A program made the position numbers and the translations under genes. A DNA stretch of 64,000 nt from assembly GCA_014529385.2 (NCBI GenBank), contig CM043969.1, forward strand, positions 37,197,922-37,261,921. Reading direction: 5' to 3'. Below, in pieces: positions 11,650-22,622 of the stretch. Below the pieces are notes generated by a model. It was not told where the DNA came from. It saw only the letters and a list, made by a program, of their open reading frames with translations, and made no database searches. This DNA comes from Adiantum capillus-veneris. Its lineage: Eukaryota > Streptophyta > Polypodiopsida > Polypodiales > Pteridaceae. The stretch's first letter is position 1, and every line of letters starts with the position of its first letter.

Positions 11650-12767
11650 TTACCCCCATGGCATCTACCCCTTTAGCCTTGGTCTTACCTTTTTCCACTC
11701 CCTTGATATGCTCCTCCACTTTCTCCTTTCCCTTACCTTCAAGACTAATGACACTTATTGCTTCATTGCCGATTGGTGGTGGGGGTAAGGGTGGAATGAG
11801 AGGTTGTGGTGGTGGTGGTGGATGTGGTTGAACAGGTGGTTGTAGGATTTGCACGGGTGGTGCTTGTTGTGGTGCCCTCAATGGTGGTGGTCTTGCTCTT
11901 GATGGTGAAATTTGGTTTTGTATTGCTCCTCTATTGAAAATTTTTCCTCATTCGGTGTGGGTAGTAATACATGCCATGGCCATCTTCCCCACAATTGTAG
12001 CAGTGGTATTATTGGTTCCACCTTTCTTGTCTCCTCACTTGATCATGATTGTAGTTTTGTGCATGCCCTTGTTGCACTAGATGCACAGATAGATTCTCCA
12101 GCTGAGTAGTGATGCGGCTCAACGGGTCTTGATGCTCTTTTGATGCCTCTTGTGGTTGGGTTCTTTGAGCGAATTTTGCAGTTATTATTGGGGTTAGTCG
12201 GGTTGAGCTTGATTCCTCTAACTTGTTGACTCTTGCTTACATGCACATCATCCTATCTTTAAGGCGGACTATTTCCACTGCCAACTCATATGTTGTAGGG
12301 AATCTCCCCTTCACCTTCTCTTTAAGCGACGACCATAGGATAGCAATGAAATGGTCCTTCTTCAAGAAATTATGCACTCCTTCACCTTCCTCCATTGAGG
12401 CAACCCATCCCTCCCACAAATCCACAAACTTGGATTCGTAAATGGCATACTCTAGCAGACCACCCTGCTTTAACTCTATCAGACCTCTCTGCTTTAACTC
12501 TATCAACAAGTGTCATAAATTTTTGAGGCTGTGCCTCCACCAAACCTCTTCACAAAGGCAGAACGTAGTAAGTCCCATTCATCCTTGGTATCTTGGGGCA
12601 AAGCATTGTACCAAGACTTGGCCTCTACTTTTATCAGTAGAGGAAAGATTTGTAGCCGTGAGGTATTGCCATCCTTGTTGGAAACCACACAAGAATGTCA
12701 AAGTTATCCAAAAAATCAATGGTGATATCTTCTCCCTTCTTGCCACTAAACGTAGGAAAAGAGACAC
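11650..12767 (-). pseudogene. Gag region of the Tat-type element, broken
   Basis: Minus frames at 12503-12688 (IFPLLIKVEAKSWYNALP, then DEWDLLRSAFVKRF) and 12237-12509 are typical of the gypsy Gag capsid region. Around 11950-12010 a zinc-knuckle remnant reads CYNCGEDGHG, but the last cysteine is lost. A proline-rich stretch follows at 11770-11870. A 23-bp direct duplication at about 12467-12510 (CTCTATCAGACC repeated) adds residues in the middle. The region is cut by frameshifts. Confidence 0.7.
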
Positions 12768-13030
12768 TTGCCATGGTAGTAAATCAATGAGCAGACAATC
12801 ACAAATTTGTTTTTGTTGTTTTTTGGAATGACTTAGTGATTCATAAAGGTTTAATTCATAAAGGTTTATACATGGGTGGAAATCTTGAGCAGAAGCTAAG
12901 AAGAGCGCAAGGCTAGAATAGAATAAAGATGCTTACATCAAAAGAGTGCTAGTAATCAAGAATGGGTAGGATGATGGGATGTGGGGATCTAAGGATTTTG
13001 TCTAACACCTCTGGTCCAAAGAGGAAAACA

Positions 13031-13342
13031 ATCTTTTTTTGGTAGAATATCTTCCTATCAATGTACATGTTTACATGCATGCATTGCAATAAGCAAAAAG
13101 GAAAAACTTATGGCCTATTATGATTATCCATGTTGGGTGTAGGGCAAGGCTTTAACCACTAGATTTGCATACCTTAAGTGTTGAAAATCTTTTTCTGGTA
13201 GAATAGCTTCCTATCAATGTACACATTTACATGCATGTGTTGCAAAAGGTGAAAAGAAAAAACTTATGGCCTATTATGATTATCCATGTTGGGTGTAGGG
13301 CAAAGCTTTGACCACTAGATTTGCATACCTTAATTGTTGACA
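13031..13342. repeat. 156-bp tandem duplication in the Tat-type leader
   Basis: Two diverged copies lie head to tail, about 13031-13186 and 13187-13342. Shared blocks include GGTAGAATA, CCTATCAATGTACA, CTTATGGCCTATTATG and ATTTGCATACCTTAA. The duplication is in the untranslated leader between primer site and gag. The rest of 12768-13984 holds no gene I can support. Confidence 0.75.
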
Positions 13343-13984
13343 AGGTGACACCTTCACCACATTCCTCTACCTCTTGTTGAATTCCACACAATCCTCCATG
13401 GGTTCAAAATAGACTGGGCAAGAAGAGTCTACCTCAATCGGTTTCTATTTTGCATGCGGCGGTGACGCTTGGATGGTTGTACTTCACTTGAACTCTCTAG
13501 GCCTAGAGAGAGAGTAGGCCCACTTGCTTGCACCAAATGCTTTAGGCTTTGTGGCTTGGGCTTTATGGTTGATGTATTTGACAATTCTTCTCTGACCTTT
13601 GGAGAGAAAAAACCTGGTGCTACACAAAATCCGACTGATGTGAGAGTGCTAATGCGGTTCTCAAAAGCAAAACTTACCATTCTTTCTTTACCTCCTCTAT
13701 CAGCACTCATTGATAGAATGCCTTGGTTGACAGTAGTGATGACATTCCATAGCCCTCCCTTTTAATGCTCTTGATTTGTGATTAGCACGAGCAATGCGAG
13801 ATGGGGAACTTACCTCTTGGATATTGATGACGCTACAACCTGGTAGTAGCACTTCAATGAAGGCCTTGAGTGCTTCTATAGTCTCCTGTTCTTTAGTCAT
13901 CCAATTTGAAAACTCTTGTAGCCACTTGTCTTGATTGATGGCATTGCTACTCTTTGTTGACAGAAGGTCTTTGCAAAGCCCTCC

Positions 13985-14001
13985 TCAATGGGGACACCAA
14001 A
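13985..14001 (-). promoter_or_regulatory. Primer-binding site of the Tat-type element
   Basis: Directly inside the right LTR the minus strand reads TGGTGTCCCCATTG. A TGG start next to the LTR is what pairing with a tRNA CCA end requires. I could not assign the tRNA from memory with confidence. Confidence 0.55.
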
Positions 14002-14168
14002 TGAGAGGCGAATGCTCAAAATAGACCCGCTGGCCTCTACGCTAAGTCTATGCACAATAGCCTCATCATGGGAGGTACACAATAGGGACACCATCTAGCT
14101 TGGAGTGTGGCTAGGATGCATGATAGGGGGTTTGGCACATAGCACAAGGAAGATGTGAGAGAAAGAGA

Positions 14169-14233
<65 letters not shown>

Positions 14234-14422
14234 ATATGGGCTTCATAGACACCATACAAACGTTTATGAGAGGAATTTCACATAATCAACATCTCACAGA
14301 CTCATATGTGCATGGTAACTCCAACCTCTTGGCCATTAAGAAACCAAAACAAATGACCATAGCCAATACTATGCCATAATAGAACTATGGGTGTGTAGAG
14401 GTGCATACATAAGGATATTCAT
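14002..14422 (-). repeat. 5' LTR of the Tat-type element, first part
   Basis: Begins TGAGAGGCG like the left LTR and stops where the copia element is inserted. It contains an extra segment of about 330 bp (14056-14388), absent from the left LTR, which includes a GA array. The LTR resumes at 20110. Confidence 0.8.
14171..14230. repeat. (GA)n microsatellite
   Basis: About 60 bp of uninterrupted GA. The serine/leucine or arginine/glutamate open frames over it are only products of the dinucleotide repeat. Confidence 0.95.
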
Positions 14423-14649
14423 TGTTGGAATTAGGGTTGCAGATAAATGCACACAGCTTGGAGAAGATGAAGGAAGCTCAAGGCACACAATAGAAAGTGT
14501 ATTACTTAGTGTGCAATGGAAAGATAGGTAGCCCTAGAGTGATGGGTGTATATACAATGCAAGGGGAAAAAACCTCTTGAAGAAAGAAAAAAATGCCCCG
14601 ACGGTTCTAGTGTTTTCACACACAACACTACCGCATGTATATAGTAACA
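14423..14649 (-). repeat. 3' LTR of the copia element
   Basis: 227 bp, starting TGTTGGAATT and ending AGTAACA. It is similar throughout to 19883-20109 with scattered substitutions. The LTR divergence shows that insertion is not recent compared with the element at 22623-38179. Confidence 0.9.
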
Positions 14650-14662
14650 AATCCCCCCTAGA
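14650..14662 (-). promoter_or_regulatory. Polypurine tract of the copia element
   Basis: On the minus strand TAGGGGGGATT directly precedes the LTR start. This is the expected plus-strand primer position. Confidence 0.7.
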
Positions 14663-14724
14663 GGGATGTAGTGAATGAAAGCTGGCACATGATTAAAGAG
14701 AAGTGCCATGCCCTGAGGACATGA

Positions 14725-15998
14725 TCAGTCCACAAAGGGGAGTGAGCCCAAAGCTTTTTGGAAAGCTTCGATCTTCTCACGAGACAATGCCTTTGTGAAA
14801 AGATCTGCAAGATTGTCCTGTGTTGGCACATAAGCCAAGCTGAGATCTCCTGCTGAGAGCCTCTCGCTGACATAGTGGTAATGCACCTCAATGTACTTTG
14901 TGATAGCATGAAAAACTGGGTTCCTTGCAATTGCCAATGCGCTCTAACTTTCAGTGTAGATAGTGTTGGCAATGTCCTGTCCAACACCCAAATCAACCAT
15001 AAGGCATCTGAGCCATACACACTCAACCGTAGCTGTGAAGACTGCCTTGTACTCAGCCTCACAACTAGAAGTGGCCACAGTAGTTTACTTCTTTCTCAAC
15101 CATGATATACATGAATTCCAAGCATGAAACAAAAAACACTTGTGGACACTCACGTGTTAAAACAACCAACCCAGTCTAAGTCCGAAAAAGCATGTAAGTC
15201 TGGCGGCAATGATCCCCCCTTGGGATAAAACAAGCCAAGATGTAAAGTGCCACTAAGGTAGTGGAAAATCCTCTTAATAACCTACCAATGCTTAGACCCT
15301 GGGCTATGCATAAATCTACTGACCTGTGAGACTACAAATTGAATATTTGGCCTCGTGTTTCATACATAATTGAGGCAGCCAACAATAGTGTTTGATAAAC
15401 AGTAACATCAACAGAATCACCAGTATCATGTAGACTCAATTTCAAACATGTTTCCATGGGAATGGCAATAGGTTTGCAATCCTCAAGTCCAAACTTACGT
15501 AGCAATGTCTCTATGTAACTTTTCTGACACAAGGCAATACCACCATCACACTGCTTAAACTGTATACCCAAGTAATGATGCAACAGTCCCAAATCTTTCA
15601 TCTTGAAGGTAGCATTCAAATCAGCCTTCAATTCACAAATATGTCTCTCATTTGGTCTAGTGATCATCAAATCATCTACATAAAGAACCACAATGAGAAT
15701 TACATCACCCTCATGCTTTACATACAATGTGCTTTCTGCTGGACTGTACGAAAGCCTTGTTTGACCAAATGAGTGTCAGTTTTCTCATACCAAGCTAAGA
15801 AGATTGCTTCAACCCATACAAAGCCTTCTTACATCTACACACATTGTCCTCTTGTCCTTTGTTGACAAAATCATGAGGCTGCGTTACATAACCCTCCTCA
15901 AATATGTCACCATTCAAGAAAGTGGTAACAATGTCTGATTGATACACATCCCAACCAAAATGAGATGCCAATGCACATAGAAAACACACAGTAGTCAT
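14725..15998 (-). pseudogene. Copia reverse transcriptase C-terminal half and RNase H
   Basis: The block at 15795-15998 reads FGWDVYQSDIVTTFLNGDIFEEGYV, where copia enzymes usually have QMDVKTAFLNG. At 15332-15727 the catalytic box is VLYVDDLMI with both aspartates, followed by FKMKDLGLLHHYLGIQ. RNase H ends at 14725 with AYVPTQDNLADLFTKAL, a standard copia C-terminus. Stops and frameshifts between 15062 and 15332 and around 15730-15795 break the gene. Confidence 0.85.
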
Positions 15999-16660
15999 AC
16001 AAAAAGTGGGAGCAAAAGTCTCTTCATAATCTATGCCTTTCTGCTATGCATAACCCTTTGCAACAAGTCAAGCCTTATGGCGATCGACCTCACCATCCGG
16101 CTTGCATTTCAACTTGTAAATCCACTTCATACCAATGGCCTTTTTTCCAGGAGGAAAATCACATAAAGTCCATGTGTCATTTTCTATAAGTGCATCATAT
16201 TCTGATCGCATGGAAGCCAACCAATATTTTGAATTCTGTGTTTCATCAAAAGACAGAGGTTCCTCAACATCATGTAAGCTAGACACAGCCAAAGCATAAC
16301 AATCTGATGCATAAGATGCACATACAAAACACATAGTAGTCATACGACAAGTGGGAGCAAAAGTCTCTTCATAATCTATGCCTTTTCGTTGTGCATAACC
16401 CTTTGCAACAAGTCGAGCCTTATGGCGATCAACCTCACCATCTGTCTTGCATTTCAACTTGTAAACCCACTTTGTACCAATGGCCTTTTTGCCAGGAGGA
16501 AAATCACATAAAGTCCATGTGTCATTTTCTATAAGTGCATCATATTTTGATCGCATGGAAGCCAACCAATTTTTTGAGTTCTGTGTTTCATCAAAAGACA
16601 GAGGTTCCTCAACATCATGTAAGCTAGACACAGCCAAAGCATAACAATCTCATTCATAAG
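15970..16660 (-). repeat. 345-bp in-frame tandem duplication in copia reverse transcriptase
   Basis: Two copies lie head to tail with a 345-bp period; for example, 16021 matches 16366 and 16271 matches 16616. Each unit encodes 115 residues including WASM/YDALIENDTWTLCD and the KWVYKLKCKTDGEVDRHKAR block, so the start of the reverse transcriptase domain is doubled within one open frame (16068-16637). The copies differ at several positions. Confidence 0.9.
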
Positions 16661-17498
16661 ATGCACGGCGAGAGCTTGAACGAGTATGACTAGACAAAGG
16701 TGTATCCAATTTACTGTCATGCAATGTGTGCACCAGCCATATTGGCATACCTCTAGCCTGCTCATTTTCAGCCCTTTCCTCATCAAGTACATCATGTACA
16801 TATGCATCAGTAATAGGCTGATCAGTAATATTTTTGAAAACCCCCATAGGGTGTACATTTTCCTCATTGGAATTTACATTCGAACTTCCACCATTGAAAA
16901 GAGGCAACAAAGTTTTATAAATGTCATGTGAGCTTACATTATTGTCTCTAGTACATGACAACAAGGGCTGAACAGAATCTTCCACAAACACTACGTCTTG
17001 TGAAACCAGAATACACTTTGTTTGCGAATGGTACAACCTGTAACCTTTGCTTTCAGCACTATAATCAACAAAAATACATTTGACAGCCCTATCATCCATT
17101 TTTTTGCGATGTGTTTGTGGCACCAAATAATATGCCAGACAGCCAAAAACACGCATGTGCTCAATAGAAGTCTTTCTATCATGCCATTGCTTCATATAAA
17201 GCAATAGACTGCAAAGCTTTTGTTGGACACCTGTTAAGTACATAAGTGGCACACGTGATGGCCTCAAGCCAAAAACAATGCGAAAACGTGCCATTTTCAT
17301 AAGTGGCGTGTTTTTCCTCTCAGCAACACCGTTTTCCTCAGGCGTATAAGGCACTGTAAATTGGTGTTTTGTCCCTCGAGTAGCCATAAATGCATTAAAT
17401 TCATGAGACATATACTCCCCCTCTCGATCGCAACGGAGGGTGTCCATAGTATATTTTGAGACATTTTCAGTCATAGCAAGAAATTGTTTGAAGCACAT
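16650..17498 (-). pseudogene. Copia integrase core and linker
   Basis: An open frame of 282 codons contains LRCDREGEYMSHEFNAFM and FTVPYTPEENGVAERKN, the second and third acidic blocks (D and E of the D,D,E triad) of copia integrases, then HMRVFGCLAYYLVP. Upstream (17500-17700) frames continue the core but are shifted. The frame's end runs into the duplicated reverse transcriptase start. Confidence 0.85.
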
Positions 17499-17680
17499 AA
17501 AAACTTCGACTTCGCTTTAAGAGGAAATACCCATGCATGCCTAGAGTAATCATCAATGAAAGTCACGAAGTAAAGGTAATTGCCCAAGGACGGAGTTTGC
17601 ATGGGCCCACAAACATCACTATGCACAAGCTATAACCTGCATGTGGCCCTAACTGAACCATCCTTTGGAAACTTTCAACG

Positions 17681-18736
17681 CTACATCTTACCCAAAATAC
17701 AACCTTCACAAACAGGTTTGACAAGCACTTCAAGAGGTGGCAAAGAAGCAACCATATCAAATTTCTGAAAACGTAGTAAACTAGAAAAATTCAGATGCCG
17801 AAAACGTGCATGCCAAAGTTTTGCATCTAAAGCAGCCCTTGAATCTGCAACTGCATTTACAAAATTTTGTCCACACTTGTCATACAAAGTGAGCTTATAC
17901 AACCCACGGCACAAAAGGCCAGATGCAATAATTTCATCACCAAAACTGAGATCACAAACAGGTTTGATAGGTACTTCAAGAGGCAGCAAAGAAGCAACCA
18001 TATCAGAATTCTGCAAACGTAGTAAACTAGAAAAATTCAGATGCTGAAAATGTGCATGCCAAAGTTTTGCATCTAAAGCAGCCCTTGAATCTGCAACTGC
18101 ATTTGCAAAATTTTGTCCACACTTGTCATACAAAGTGAGCTTATACATCCCACGGCACAAAAGGCCAGATGCAATAATTTCATCACCAAAACTGAGATCA
18201 TGAACTATACATCTGTCATCCACAAATTTGACTCCAAGTCCAAGTCTAGCACGTGCAGATACAGACAAAAGATTCTTCTTGATCCTAGGTACATAAAGTG
18301 CATCAACAATTGTAAAAGAACTACCATTTGCAGCAATAAGCACAATCTTTCCAACTTCTTGAACCGGATAAGAGGTATTGTTGGCACAAGTGACTGAATT
18401 TACACGAGGGACAGTCTCGAGAGAGGTGAACAATTCACGATGTGAGGTAATGTGATTTGTAGCACCACTGTCAAAATACCACACATGTGAATCTGCAGCA
18501 ACTGACATGCATGCATCATGGACAACAGGATTGTAAGTGCACTCTGTACTAAAAGCCCATTCTGCATCAACATCAGCATCATAGTCTCCTTTCATAGAAG
18601 ACTCAACAATGGCTGCATTTGAAGTGGAACCAGCATTTGCAGTGGAACCACTCTCTTTCTTCTTAGCCTCTTTGGCCTTCAACTTAGGCCACTGCTTGAT
18701 CAAGTGATCATTAGCTTTACAATAATGGCAATGCAT
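17681..18736 (-). pseudogene. Copia nucleocapsid end, protease and integrase N-terminal region
   Basis: The frame opens with a zinc knuckle whose final cysteine is replaced (CHYCKANDHLIKQW). The protease follows with WYFDSGATNHITS at the active site, intact. The pre-integrase region with LWHAHFQHLNFSSLLRLQ comes next and is present twice because of a 246-bp duplication. The frame remains open for 351 codons. Family role: protease matures Gag and Pol; the H and C residues of the pre-integrase domain bind zinc. Confidence 0.87.
17712..18203 (-). repeat. 246-bp in-frame tandem duplication in the copia protease-integrase linker
   Basis: Copies 17712-17957 and 17958-18203 have the same order, from DLSFGDEIIASGLLCRG through LYDKCGQNF to VKPVC or IKPVC. 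The period of 246 bp equals 82 codons and keeps the frame. The copies have scattered substitutions, so the duplication is not the most recent event. Confidence 0.92.
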
Positions 18737-18895
18737 CTTGTTTTTGCCCTTATCACTAGAATTTCCAGATGAATTGCTGCTAGTAGAAGCATTAGGAACA
18801 TAATTTTTGCCACTCGCAGCAGAACCATAAGAAGTGGCTGCATTGTTGTTACCACCCTTTCTTTGAGAAGCAATAAAAGCCTATTTAACTGCACG

Positions 18896-19557
18896 CTACC
18901 TAGTCCGGTTTTTTCTGGAAAGTGACTCTTGCAATAGCAATGTGCATAATGCATCAAACTTGACAACTTCAGGATTTCCCTGGGTCATAAGTCTCCAAGT
19001 ACTAGCAAAAGTCTGGTAAGGCATCAAGAACAGTCTGCACAAGGGAACTACCTGAAATGACTTCACTTGCAGAAATAAGTTTCTCATTGATATCCTTGAC
19101 ACCAGCAAGGAAAGTGTCCATATCATCTTCCTCATGCATAATCTTCTATTCCAGCTCTTTACGCAAAAAAGCAATTTTAGCCTCATTGCGGCTTGTATGA
19201 AGACCTGCTAGAATATCCCAAGCCTATTTTGCAGATTTTTTTGAACAAATGTGAGGAGTAATGGTGCGCTTTATAGACAACACAATCAACACATGAGCGT
19301 GCGCATCCTTTACATCCCAACGAGCTTGTTCTGCCGTAGGCACAACAACTATAATAGCAACAATCCTTGCAGCAAGACCTGCAACATCCTCAACATCGCC
19401 TACATCCTCAGAACCAAGACATACATCAAAGCCTTGCACAATATTCCAGACGCCCTTTGACACAAGAACATGTTGCCTCATGTAAGCCCACATTGTGCAC
19501 ATCCAATCTGTCCTCAATAGCCAACATCTTGAACACATATGTGTTATTGTCAGCCAT
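18896..19557 (-). pseudogene. Copia Gag, frameshifted
   Basis: Likely start is the ATG at 19557 (MADNNTYVFKMLAIEDRLD). Downstream, in shifted frames, come WDVKDAHAHVLIVLSIKRTI and the QTFASTWRLMTQGNPEVVKFDALCTLLLQE block, both typical of copia Gag. Several frameshifts interrupt the region. Gag would form the particle that packages the RNA. Confidence 0.75.
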
Positions 19558-19868
19558 GGGAAACGCCTGCATGTGATGTGAAAACAGCCCAAAATGAGGA
19601 GAAACTGAGTGAGACCAGCATGTGTTATATAGCACAACCCACAGTAGACTGTATGGGACTTGTTATGCAGTATTTGGCATTGACAAAAGCTTTGCACAAA
19701 ATGACAAAATTGCATGTGCAGACCTGTTGGCTGTAGTGGAAATGAAGGTTGAAATGAGCCCAAAATTTTTATCGACCTATGAACGCTCGCCAAAGCTCAC
19801 TGAAATCGAAAAAAATGAGCAGGTGTGTGCTGAATCTGCTGGCAACTAAGCCCGAGAGGATGCAACTT

Positions 19869-19880
19869 GCTCTGATACCA
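19869..19880 (-). promoter_or_regulatory. Primer-binding site for initiator tRNA-Met
   Basis: The minus strand reads TGGTATCAGAGC two bases inside the 5' LTR. This is the classical complement of the 3' end of plant initiator tRNA-Met used by copia elements. Confidence 0.92.
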
Positions 19881-19882
19881 AT

Positions 19883-20109
19883 TATTGGAATGAGGGTTGC
19901 AGAGAAACGCACACAGCTTGGAGAAGACGAAGGAATCTCAAGGCACACAACAGAGAGTGTATTACTTAGTGTGCAATGGAAAGATAGATAGCCCTAGAGT
20001 GATGGGCGTAAATACAATGTATGGGGGAAAAAAACCTCCTAAAGAGGGAAAAATGCCCCAGCGGTCCTAGTATGCTCACACACAACACTACCACATGTAC
20101 ATGGTAACA
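19883..20109 (-). repeat. 5' LTR of the copia element
   Basis: 227 bp ending in AACA; the first bases are TATTGG where the other LTR has TGTTGG, so the terminal TG is mutated. It is followed directly by the resumed Tat-type LTR. Confidence 0.9.
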
Positions 20110-21095
20110 TACATATGAGAGCGTGAGTGCTAGAGCTTGATTGTGTGTGTGTCAAAGCTTGATCATGTCAAAGCTTTGAGTCCTCTTTTACAAAAGAGAA
20201 GGCCTCCTTTTATAGGCCAAGAGAGTGATTAGAGAAGACATTATGAGCAAGAGGTTTTATTACAAAGTAACCTCGATTAGGGGCATTCCACCAATGAGAG
20301 AGCTCCATGTGCCTTGCTTATTGACCAGTTTCCTCCTAATTGCCTTCATCATGGAGAGCTTTGTCTCCATGCCACTTTCCATAGCTTGAGTCCAAGATCT
20401 TCCTTATAATATTTGAGGAAATCTTGGTAAAATAAGAGAAAATCAAGCAATAATGGAGAGAAACCTATAAGAAGATTCGTGTGGAGTTGGATAACCATGA
20501 CTTCTTCCCATGTGAGCATATAGGCTCCACCATTTTGACCATATCTCCTAAACCATAGCTCCAGAAATTATTAAAAGAAATAGGAGTAGAAAGATCAGCT
20601 CAACGCCTAGAACTTTGTTGTTTTTCCAATTCGGAATGAAAGAAATAGAGAAAAATCCCACAAAAATATGTGTCCATCTTTTCCCTTTCAAAAGTCTTCC
20701 AGGTGGTCCCCCCTTGACTTCATGTGCTAGCCTTGTGTCCACAAGTGAATTATGATTGAATTTTATAATATTTTGTTGACTCCAACTCCATAATGCATAA
20801 GATTCTCCTTTCTTTCACTATTGACTCTTATTCCTCGCGCGTAGTGACTGTCAGGCAGTGATCGTTAGGTTGAATTAATATCTAGTGATTTTTTTTTGTT
20901 TTCATAGTGTTTGTTTCTACCTCTTCTTATTTTGAAGATCCAAATGTGTTAGAACCATAGCTATGTACAAAATAAATACATAGATTTTTGTGATTTTCAT
21001 GCATCAGGTCCTTCCTCCTCCATGAAGCCTTGAAGCCTTGCCATCAAGTACATACCAAGAGAGAGGTGGACCAAAAATTTGAAAAGCGTTCCTCA
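20110..21095 (-). repeat. 5' LTR of the Tat-type element, second part
   Basis: Continues the split LTR and matches 6551-7498 with scattered changes. On the minus strand it holds a TATAAAAGG box near 20209, equivalent to the one in the left LTR. It ends CCTCA at 21095. Confidence 0.85.
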
Positions 21096-21293
21096 TTGGG
21101 GAGAAAAATGTAAATTTCTCCTCTGCTACTGCTTTTGGTATATTTTTCTAACTTTTTTCAATTCCCAAGTGTTTCACCTTCTTCCAAGAGTACACTCACC
21201 TAGTGTTTGGTCATCTGGTTTGAGTTTAGTCCCAATTTTAGCAATTTCTCAGTTTGAAAGTTGGGATTTGGGCTCACACTCACACTATGAGTC

Positions 21294-22517
21294 CAAATTC
21301 AATTTTTATTTAATGGCTTGCCTTCTTATGTCAAGTAGAACCCTTGTCGTAGCCCTTGTCGAGTTTTGACACTTATACCTAGTAGCTAAGAGGAAAATGC
21401 AATTTTCTTCCTTTACTTCTGCTTTTAGTAAGTTTTTTCAACTTTGGCTTAATAGGGGTGGTGCTTGCATCAAGTCCTACCATTGAAACAAGTCTTGGGC
21501 AAAAATTATTTTTCTAGCTAGTAGCTAGGGAGAAAAACGAGATTTTCTCCTCGTAGTACGCAAAATCACATTTTTTCCCATTTTAGTTTTCCAATAGGTT
21601 GTTGCTATCACTTTAGGTCCAATGTGACAAGAAATCAAAATTTTAACAAAACTTGAACTCCTTGGGTGAATTTACCTCTTTTCTCACACTAAGAACTCGA
21701 CCTCTTAAACAACTTTTTATTCACTCTCTTTTTGCTGATTTTCAAATGAAGCACATGCTAACACAATCTCCACCAAAATGTGGATAAAATCCCATCCAAA
21801 AAATGCATCTACTTACCCTACTCCTAGAACAAGAGAAAAGAACACTCAAAAATGACAACTTACAACAAAAACTTTGATTTTGCATTTTTCTTGCGTTTTT
21901 TCAACCTAGTGTGAACTTCAATGCTTTAATAGCCAAAAAATTTACACACAAAGCTCTAAACCTATTCGCAACACTTTACTCTATCATCTAGCTACTCATA
22001 TGGCGAGAAAAGCATCACTAAAAACACAAAGACTAAGGATGTCTTAATCTCCACTCCTACTCTACTCTATCCAACTAGTCTATCTAAGTTAACTCTGCTA
22101 GGTTTTTTGTATGTCTTCACAGTAATTTAGGTACTTGTTCCTCATTGGAACCAATGTCTAAGGGGGCTTTTATAGCATATGTCACATCTCACAAAGAGAC
22201 ATTCCCAAGACTAAAATGTCAATCCAAGAGAAGTAACTCAAATTGTAACGGAATTAGGCTAATAACATTGATTGTAGCGGAATAAAAGCGACAATAGTGA
22301 GCATTTCATTAAGTGAATTCCTAATGAAGATAGAGAAAGTAATTGGTTGAAGGTAGCAACACAAATACTAGACAAATATTACACCTAGTTAGCTTGGCAT
22401 GAACAATACTTGTAAAAGAGAGAGAAATTGATAACACTTGAGGACCGGATTTACTTGGAGCTACTCCCCCCTCCACAAGGCTCTTGTATTATATGTTCTC
22501 CCATAAAGAGAGACTTG
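21294..22517. repeat. 1,224-bp tandem repeat unit, copy A
   Basis: Starts CAAATTCAATTTTT and ends AGAGACTTG. The next copies follow directly. The unit is AT-rich and has no gene. On the minus strand it has CTATAAAAGCCCCC (about 22163-22176), which resembles an LTR TATA box, so the unit may derive from an LTR. Copy A differs from B and C at a few bases (for example near 21507, 21950 and 22370). Confidence 0.92.
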
Positions 22518-22622
22518 CAAATTCAATTTTTATGTAATGGCTTGCCTTCTTATGTCAAGTAGAACCCTTGTCGTAGCCCTTGTCGAGTTTTGACACTTAT
22601 ACCTAGTAGCTAAGAGGAAAAT

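Larger units (their letters stand above)
14423..20109 (-). mobile_element. Complete Ty1/copia element nested in the Tat-type LTR
   Basis: LTRs of 227 bp lie at 14423-14649 and 19883-20109 (TG...CA). The 5-mers flanking the element are TTCAT and TACAT, a target duplication with one change; the intact left Tat LTR shows the empty site (GTACAT near 6550). Primer site at 19869-19880 and polypurine tract at 14650-14662 agree with minus orientation. Genes in copia order: gag, protease, integrase, reverse transcriptase, RNase H. The coding region has stops and frameshifts, so this copy is inactive. Confidence 0.93.
6469..21095 (-). mobile_element. Ty3/gypsy element of Tat type, decayed, with a copia element nested in its 5' LTR
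   Basis: Two related LTRs in direct orientation flank gypsy-order genes on the minus strand: gag, protease, reverse transcriptase, RNase H, a second RNase H, integrase. The left LTR is 6469-7498. The right LTR runs from 14002 to 14422 and resumes at 20110-21095 around the nested copia element. Without that insertion the element is about 8.9 kb. The flanking 5-mers (GCTGG left, TTGGG right) no longer match, but DNA outside both ends joins into one degenerate repeat block, which supports the boundaries. The second RNase H places it with Tat-like elements. Many stops and frameshifts make it dead. Confidence 0.85.

Noticed and set aside
14037-14379. Serine/leucine-rich and arginine/glutamate-rich open frames
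   Set aside because: They are translations of the GA microsatellite; the same applies to frames at 40777-41128, 41457-41707 and 54603-54913.
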